Shown here piece by piece: positions 57,241 through 64,000 of a stretch of DNA of 64,000 nt. The first letter of the stretch is position 1, and every line of letters begins with the position of its first letter. The stretch comes from Bimuria novae-zelandiae CBS 107.79. Taxonomy: Eukaryota; Ascomycota; Dothideomycetes; Pleosporales; Didymosphaeriaceae. A model generated the notes under the pieces. The model worked only from the letters and a program-made list of their open reading frames with translations, searched no databases and had not been told where the DNA came from. The position numbers and the translations under genes are program-made. The stretch covers positions 160,190 through 224,189 of the forward strand of contig ML976686.1 of the NCBI GenBank assembly GCA_010015655.1, given 5' to 3'.

Positions 57241-59458
57241 CTAAAACGAGGCACCTATCTCACATCCAAAACATGGCTTATCCAAGTTTGGATGCCAGGG
57301 GTTGTGTCCCAACGGTTCTGCAGTCGTCACATCACCATTATAGTGGCCCCATACACGTATTGTTTGATTATTGGGATCTGTCTCGTATTGAGCAACGGTA
57401 TGTGCCATTGTATCTTTCCAAAACTTTATGTGGTCTTCACCCCGTTCTTGGCCGGTGGTGTTAGTCAGTTTGAACTGTTCATCGGGTCTCTACAAGCGTA
57501 GGTAGTGACGTCCTCGGTCGCAGAGGCGATCCGCGATGTATGCAGGCGCGACGTAAGAAATTACCTGGGTGGCACGCGGGTAGCAGTAGCACAAGTGATG
57601 CGTCAATTGGACTAGCGTGTTATTGTCGTCTCCGAATCCCATCTCGTCGACCAACACATGGTAGTGAGCAGAGCGCGCTGTGCCTTGCACTGCCTTGTGC
57701 GACTGGAGGAAGAGGTTGAACGGCTTGGGACAGGTGATGACGTCGTCAACGAGAAGACCCGGTAGCACGTTACCATTTGTATCCACGACTCGATTTTTTT
57801 TGTGGATAGAAGCGGGTGGAGTGACGCTTGCTAACAACAACAAATGTGAGCTTCAGCCGGAGCTTATCAAAAGCATTGCGGACGGCCTTAATTTCCCGCG
57901 TGTGACATCCCTCAAACATTGATTTGCTAATATCGTCGCGGTAGAAAAGGATCGAGATGCTGGGCGAGGTAGGATTCTCCCAGGTCGAATAGAAAGCCTC
58001 TAGTCTCTCCAAAACCATGTCTCACATGTTCTCAATCCACTATGCGAAATTAGAATGGATCTTAAACAATGCTTCTTAGCATGTGTAGGGACTTACCTCT
58101 TGCCTTCCAGGTTGCAACCTCATCGAGCCTGGGTAGTTTTGGAACTCTTGGTCGATACTCTCTACAACGGCCGCGATGCTGGGCATACCAGCGGGATCAC
58201 TAACAGCAGGACGAGCGGCATCAGCCTTTATGATAATTGTATTTTCTCATTTTTCGCCAGGCAAAGAAGTCTAAGCGTCTACTAACAGGATGTGATTCAT
58301 TCTTCTAGACTTGCTGTTGAATTTGAGCGCGTAGTTGGAGAGAAACTGATCTCTGAAGCCCCTCATGTGAACCGTGAGTTTTCTTGCCACTATGCATACT
58401 AATGTCACTCTATATTTCAAATCTGCAAGTCGTTTGATTTTGGCATGCGTGTCGTGGTCTTCTCTGTCTAATGCAACTAAGAAAGCTGAGTTGGCATTAG
58501 CGTTCTGGGACAAGAACGTGTCTAGATCGTGAACCGTCTTATATTGAAAGAGGCCTACTTTGATGTTCGCCGGCATCTTTGCCCTATGATAGTTGAGACG
58601 CTCTATCATGTTGTCTAAAAGTCTCTTGTCATTCCTATCTTTTTCGAGTGGCGAGAACGTAGATCTCTTTTGCCCCTTTGGTTTTTCGTTCATGTGACAA
58701 GCACCCTTCATGATAAAGAGATTCAATTTCGTGATAGATCAGGCGGCTTGAAATAGCACCTTACTATAATGGTCCATGTTCCAGGGCGCTTGCCGGACAT
58801 CTGGGCATTTAGTCTTGTCTTTTTCTTCTTGTTTGGCTTTGTCGCCTACCCCAGGCGGTTTAACGTAGACTATTCGGGCGCGAGTAGCATATTTGCCTTG
58901 ACTTTTAGAAGTCGATCATCAATGAGAAATCCAGGTGGGTTATGGCTATAGTTAGCGCGAATGTCTTGACGTTGTGGTTGTGTAAATTTGTGATATATTT
59001 CACTAGATTTCCAACTGCTCAATACAGATCTGCGCATTCTGTATGATGACTCCACTGTCAAGGACGATGCGGGGGACGGGAACAGTGAACGTCGTCGCTC
59101 CGCCCGAAGGAGCACTGGCAACCCGTAGCGTTCGAAAATCCGTGGCCCATGACTTATTATTAAGTTGCAGCAGCTGCTGAATTTCATTCTGGACCACTTC
59201 GAAGGCGCATCGTATATCATCCCTTCGACTTAAAGATCCCGAAGTCGTGGCTCCGTTAGCCGTCTGAAGATATGTGTAACGCAGCTTGTAAACCACGATC
59301 TGGTCCGGAAGGCCATTAGGTAGAATCTTCAGATAGTTGGTAAGTACTTCCAAGTCATTTTGGTCTTTCGATGCCCCGCTTTGTCTGTAGATTTCGAGCC
59401 TATTGTGTGACATCCGTGGCCCAGGTACAGTGGGGCGCTGTTTATTGTGTTCCGCCAT
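57241..59458 (-). pseudogene. Argonaute (PIWI) pseudogene lacking PAZ
   Basis: Begins at the ATG at 59458 with a recognisable ArgoN domain (LEVLTNYLKI; KSWATDFRTLRVAS; VPRIVLDSGVII). It then jumps to the post-PAZ linker (FLIDDRLLKVKANML, ~58900), so linker 1 and PAZ (roughly 200 residues in relatives) are missing. Mid (LADLKYRVTLVCIVARKL) and PIWI follow: KADAARPAV, SILFYRD, KRHSTRFYPQ, QGTARSAHYHVLVDEM, and a C-terminal WHPNLDKPCF ending at TAG 57243-57241. The slicer Asp, Asp and His positions are retained. Disruptions: in-frame stops at 58739-58741, 58271-58273, 58247-58249, 58022-58024 and 57490-57492, a one-base frameshift near 58880, and another at a T8 run (57794-57801). One intron (58096-58040) keeps good sites. 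Composition is normal, so this is ordinary decay rather than heavy RIP. Confidence 0.85.
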
Positions 59459-59512
59459 GTTAGTGTACCGATAGCTCGTGTCGGCTATGAAGTCGTCTCC
59501 AGTTTCTAGAAA

Positions 59513-60385
59513 TCAATCAGGAATGTTGGGCGATGGCGATGGCTCTGTGTCCTCGGCTCGATCGCCATCACTTGAGTCGTGACCGCCGTATTCACGACCG
59601 CGACCACGACCACAGCTCCCACTGCGACCGCGCCCTAGACCTTGACTTTGGTCCCTAAAAGCTTGGCTACTAGCATTATCTCCGCGAGTTGTGTGCGCCC
59701 TGTGCTCCTCGAACCTGGAGCCGCTACGTACTCGAGGTCGTGACTCTGAACGGTAGGCGGGATTATCGCTGGGACCTCCGTAGCCCCAGTTCCTGTCACG
59801 GTCACGGTAGTCTGAATGGCGTGGGCCAGGACTGTCAGTATCGTACGATCTTTCCGAATTTAAGTCCCTAGATCCATCATTAAAGCCGCCCGGGCCAGCA
59901 CGAGAATCTCCATACCCTGAAAAGTAACCCGGATGTCTACTGTTGTTTTGTACAGAAGTTGTTCTTTGGCGTTTTTCGCTTGTGTAATTTGAGTCACGAT
60001 CGAGGCCTCTCTTGGATCCACGTCGTTCACGGAGATCTGGTCCATCGTCACGGCTCTGACGTCTGAATGAATCGAAGCGGTTCACATCGTGACGCTCATG
60101 ATCCCCGCTGAAGGAGTTATTACGGGTTGGTCCATATAGCGGGCCGCTATTGTTGCCGGAGCTGGAGCCATAGTTGGAAAAGGATTGATTACCGGGCGTT
60201 GATGGATGATGAGAGCCATAATTTGGGCCGTGGCTTGATGGGTATTGAGGGTATGGTGGAGGAGTGAAATTATTATCGCGAGGTGGCCGATTTGCATCGC
60301 GCCACATACTCAGTCCCCTTCTCCAAACTTTCTCGGCGTCGTCACGATCCGAGAAACCTTTCCGGAAGTCCCTAATATCAACCAT
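59513..60385 (-). CDS. Arg/Gly/Ser-rich low-complexity protein
   Basis: 290 codons from ATG 60385: a short folded-looking start (MVDIRDFRKGFSDRDDAEKV), then disordered Ser/Asn/Pro/Gly, RD/RS and RG-repeat sequence (GLGRGRSGSCGRGRGREYGG near the end) and an acidic tail. RG/RS-rich proteins often bind RNA, which would fit its place 54 bp upstream of an Argonaute (pseudo)gene on the same strand, but that is inference. The frame continues upstream of the ATG through one TGA (60388-60386) to another ATG at 60490, with CIRCGGMKQDSRI just before the stop. A longer ancestral protein with a CxxC start, cut by a CGA-to-TGA change, is therefore possible. Confidence 0.5.
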   Translation of the reverse strand: MVDIRDFRKGFSDRDDAEKVWRRGLSMWRDANRPPRDNNFTPPPYPQYPSSHGPNYGSHHPSTPGNQSFSNYGSSSGNNSGPLYGPTRNNSFSGDHERHDVNRFDSFRRQSRDDGPDLRERRGSKRGLDRDSNYTSEKRQRTTSVQNNSRHPGYFSGYGDSRAGPGGFNDGSRDLNSERSYDTDSPGPRHSDYRDRDRNWGYGGPSDNPAYRSESRPRVRSGSRFEEHRAHTTRGDNASSQAFRDQSQGLGRGRSGSCGRGRGREYGGHDSSDGDRAEDTEPSPSPNIPD

Positions 60386-60490
60386 TCAAATCCGACTGTC
60401 CTGTTTCATGCCCCCACAACGTATACAGGCTCCGCCATCACCCCACACCGCGTTGCGGATTCTGGCTAGTTCACTGTCAGTGATAGTCAT

Positions 60491-63400
60491 ATTTGGAAGC
60501 ACTGACTTGCAAATACGTTTATGCTCCCTCCAAGAGCTAGGTATTAGTACCTATATACCACAACAGCAAAGTTACCAATTGCTTTCCGTTATAGCAACCC
60601 TCAATCATCGAAACCACACCGCAACCATCCTCGTTATTCTCAAAAACAACCCGCTTGCTCGCGAAGGAACTAGCAACAATCAACAAAGGTTTTCCATACA
60701 CTCAAAGCACGCGATTGCCCCAGACACAGCGGCAACAATCTTCTAGTGCAGGACGAATGCGCTTGCCTGGTGCGCAAAAACGCCAAAACTTTACACATTT
60801 GCTAACACCAATTGGATCAATTCGCGATAAACATGGCCACAGTCGAGAACCCGTCGCTCGAACGGCTTGCAATACCCATCGCTAATGGCCTTGGTGTAAA
60901 GGATAAGTGATCGTAGGCACACACCCGCACGCCAATCGTCCTCCCTCATAGGTAGGACCATTCAGCATAGAGCACAGGGGTTCCTCCTGCAGGGACCACC
61001 TACCCAGATTCATCTACACATCTCCGCGCCGACCCGCCATCCACGCTCAATATGAGGAATCCGGGGCCCCACGCGTACCTGTTCCGTCGCTTAATAAACA
61101 CAGATGGCCCTCACCATGCTCGGATTCATGCCTCCGTGCATGTATCTCCGAAGCCTCCGTGCTTAAGATTCGCAAACTACGTCGCTATTACGCCTTACAC
61201 ATATGTATGTAAGGCAAAGCACATGTGCCTGACTAAACGGTGAAGACCGCTCGCACCCTGGGGAATGACTCGCACCGACGACCGACGGAAAGGGAAACAT
61301 CTGAATATAGCACGCGAAGCCGGAGTTCTCCGTGGGAATAGCGGAAACGCTTCGCCGTGGCAGTGGACGCAGAAGAAGGCTCAACAACTGCAGTGAATTG
61401 TTGAGGGTGGGTTCTTTGCTTCGAAGCGATGTTACTGCGAGGCTCGAGCGCTGCGGGCCGAGTTATGACCGGCCAAGGTGGAAAGAGATAATGCTACCTC
61501 GTATTCTGCACAGTGGCTGTTGTTATTTGAGGATACAGGGGTGAATGCTAAGAGATTGCTAATTGCCGTAAGCTAGGGGCAGTATTGGCAGTTAAGTTGC
61601 GAGGGTCCTGATGGACTGGGCAGCTAAATAGGTAGCCCATAAAATGCCCCGAAATCTGCCAATCAGCGTATGAGCGAGCCACGAATTGTTTGCCGACTGG
61701 TCGCATATTTACTCGAGTTCTTTATCCTTGTTGGCGCCGCTCGTCTATACTTTCGAATGCCCGTCCGCTGTTTCCGACGGCAGACGATTTTTCTCGATGC
61801 CACGCCTCTCCAGAGCTCAAGAGAGCGAACAACTAGTCTACCCGCGGACCCAAGTGGGTAATGTCGCGGAGACGGACAGCGAATGAGGTGCCGTAGTGTT
61901 GTGTGGGGGAGGCGCATCGGGAACCGCTAGTTGCAGCCGAATTTGGCCGGCATAAGACCGAATCATCCATCGGATCGTGGCGCTGCATAACCTTCGCCTA
62001 TGTGGCTGCGGAAAGGACTCCGAGGTTGGCTATTGCCGGAGAACAGCATTCGTACCTCCAAAGGGTTGTGGATGGAAAGGCGTCCGATGATGTGCTATGT
62101 GTGTGGTCAGGTTACGCTTGCACGATGTCCTGCATTGCGTTCAGTGACTTGGGAAACGCCCGTCGAGACTGACGAGACATATATGGAGCCGAGATAATCT
62201 GACAAGTCAATGTGACTCTGCGCTCCGGAAATATTGGAGACCCTTATGGGCGCTTGAGTGGAGTCCCTGAGTGGGCTGATGGGCTTGCACAGTTGGTCAG
62301 GCGTGGCCGGTCGTCGAATGTAGCTTTTGAGCTAACCGCAGGGGGAGTAGCAAGGCACGGGATCTTGGCTCGACTCAACACTGGAAGGAGCGGGTCACGT
62401 CCAGGTGTAAACGGGACAGCAATATATCGTCCTCGCCTGGAAGCGGTTCCAGATGGTATCCAGACTATAGACAGTAGGGTAGGCTGCATCGATACTGGGT
62501 ACAAGTAGCATTGCAGGCTCCAGCTGGATTCTAGCGTAGGCCGGGCTATCCATGAGGGTACAATACTGAAAAATCGTATGGCGGCTGCGCTGACTGCATA
62601 CCCAAGAGACGCCAGTGTATAAGGTGAGCTAACGTCCTGCGCACGGGTTTCCATGGAGCTTCTACATGCCGCCATCGAACTTTTCCATCTTCTGTCAATC
62701 TTCCACCAGCGAAGATCAATTGCGACGAACTGTTCGCGTTGAACAAACGGCGTTATGCGAGGTCATGGCTGGCACATGGTGGCGTGATAGGCTGGCACAT
62801 GGTGGCGTGATAGGCTGGTATGAAGCTGGCAGGCTGTAATATGCACCACCAAATTGACCTTGGAGGGGTGGCGGGGCTGGGCTGCTTTGGTGGGGTGAAG
62901 GACGGAATACCTGTTTCGGTCGACATCTCGCTTCGCAGGTTCGCGAGACGAGACGCTCCCATGTACGTGCGGGTGCAGATGCCCGTCACTTCTGTTGCGT
63001 TCTGCAGATGATCATCTTTGTTTCGCTGATCGTATCTTTTAATCCAAGGCGCACAGAACGATTTGCGGTTCTTGCTGAGTGAACGCTCCAGCGCCATGGT
63101 TGCGATGGCCCAGAGCCCCTAGCTTTGCAAGAACATCATCATCGGTCCCACAGACGACCGCAGCTAAGCGCATGTATAGTGGTTGCATTGCCGCACTTCT
63201 GCGTGCCCTTGCGTCCCGCAGCATTCTCACACGGTTTGGATGGAGGGCCTAGAAAGTGACGTATGTAGTGGCGAGACTGCACTGCCGTCCTGCGGGAATG
63301 TAAGGGTAGAGTAGATCCTTGACCTTGTGATCCGTTAGAAGCTCCTTGGACGCTGTCTACGTCAGGCGCAAGATTTATTGGAACGATCTTTCGAGGCACT

Positions 63401-64000
63401 GGTACAGTTGTAAGGCGGTCATTTGCTTTAGGTTCCAACCCAGTTCGCAGCTCGCAGCTGTGCCGCGCGTCACTGCGGCTTGGTTAGGAGCAGCGCACGT
63501 TCGCCAGTCAACATCAGATAGAACAATGTAACGAACTTGGAATGTTTGGCGGTGTCGCGCAGAACAGACAAAGGTTTATCCGTCGCCACATGTGAGCATT
63601 GATTTGCAAGATCGCTGTTCAGGCACTGCCGAGGACGATCTTTGAAAATGCCCGCTGACAATCATACACATCTTCTTCTATTTTCGGAATCGTCTCCGCC
63701 GGCGCAATTGACTTTAGGGACAAGATCGACAGCAGTAAGGAAAAGCGTTCGGCGCGCCTAGATGACTCCGAAGGGTGGTGCCGGTTGCGCGAATTTCCGC
63801 GTACTGGTATGGCGGTGCATGGTGTGGCAGCCACGATGGCGGATGCTTTCATCAAGCCATGAATCTTACTGCCACCAAAATCCGAGAGTTAAATGTTTGT
63901 CATACGTAATAGTGCCTGAGGCGGAAACAATAGGGGCGCTCTATGGCCGGATGACGGCACTGACGCTGTCGCAGCCTGCACTGCTGGACCGATCATGTGC
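60491..64000. other. 3.5 kb without a supported gene
   Basis: Normal composition. Open frames exist on both strands (for example minus 62244-62675 and 62753-63097) but overlap one another, lack splice logic and match nothing I recognise. It may hold decayed genes or an unrecognised non-coding region. Confidence 0.35.
62767..62819. repeat. Short tandem repeat, 23-bp unit x 2.3
   Basis: The unit is ggctggcacatggtggcgtg plus ata, repeated exactly at 62767-62789 and 62790-62812, followed by a partial third copy. Confidence 0.9.

Noticed and set aside
57490..57843. Intact short PIWI protein
   Set aside because: The same frame family extends in both directions as Argonaute sequence broken by stops and a T8 frameshift, so this is part of a pseudogene.
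62244..63097. Open frames of 143 and 114 codons on the minus strand
   Set aside because: They overlap plus-strand frames of similar length, have odd composition and match no family I can recognise.
1..64000. CRISPR arrays, bacterial operons, telomere repeats and tRNA genes
   Set aside because: No regularly spaced repeats, no TTAGGG arrays and no convincing cloverleaf were seen; the gene structure is eukaryotic.

Overview
The window looks like a chromosome segment from a filamentous ascomycete (Pezizomycotina). A Dothideomycete is my best guess, but that is inference. The genes have short introns (46-65 nt) with GTAAGT/GTATGT-type donors and CTAAC-like branch sites. A ~28 kb block in the middle is AT-rich and TA-saturated, and its transposon genes carry stops where Gln or Trp is expected, which is the signature of repeat-induced point mutation (RIP).

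Layout. 1-804: the end of a little-mutated pogo/Fot1-type transposon cut by the window edge, followed by a 44-bp-TIR MITE. 1888-4984: two minus-strand genes for small coiled-coil plus zinc-finger-like proteins, the second with one in-frame stop. 6148-12264: a metabolic stretch with a zinc alcohol dehydrogenase, a vanillyl-alcohol-oxidase-type flavoenzyme, a DWF1/DHCR24-like FAD protein and a small unknown protein.

13.0-41.5 kb: a nest of RIP-damaged transposons. An outer Ty3/gypsy element (plus strand) is interrupted by a second gypsy element (minus strand) with 445-bp LTRs and a CACAG target duplication. Next come part of a hAT transposase, a piggyBac-like element holding a solo LTR (TATAG duplication) which itself holds a two-gene Tc1/IS630-type element, a remnant of a host gene, a Ty1/copia element and a DDE_1 transposase. 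A 10-N assembly gap lies on a hairpin in one LTR.

41.9-51.7 kb: gene-bearing DNA resumes with a secreted agmatinase-like enzyme, a MATE transporter, an MFS transporter and an unknown protein, then a kinase fragment. 53.0-57.0 kb: a second nest, with a Tc1/mariner element containing a 284-bp MITE and a pogo element at the MITE's edge; a second near-identical MITE copy abuts the mariner. 57.2-60.4 kb: an Argonaute pseudogene lacking its PAZ domain, next to an Arg/Gly/Ser-rich protein gene. 60.5-64 kb: no gene I can support.

I found no convincing new molecular system. The most interesting themes are the checkable nesting order, single stop codons of the C-to-T type in genes flanking the RIP-affected block, the decayed Argonaute beside transposons, and a six-cysteine plus coiled-coil protein type seen both as a host gene and as an antisense reading frame inside a gypsy element.
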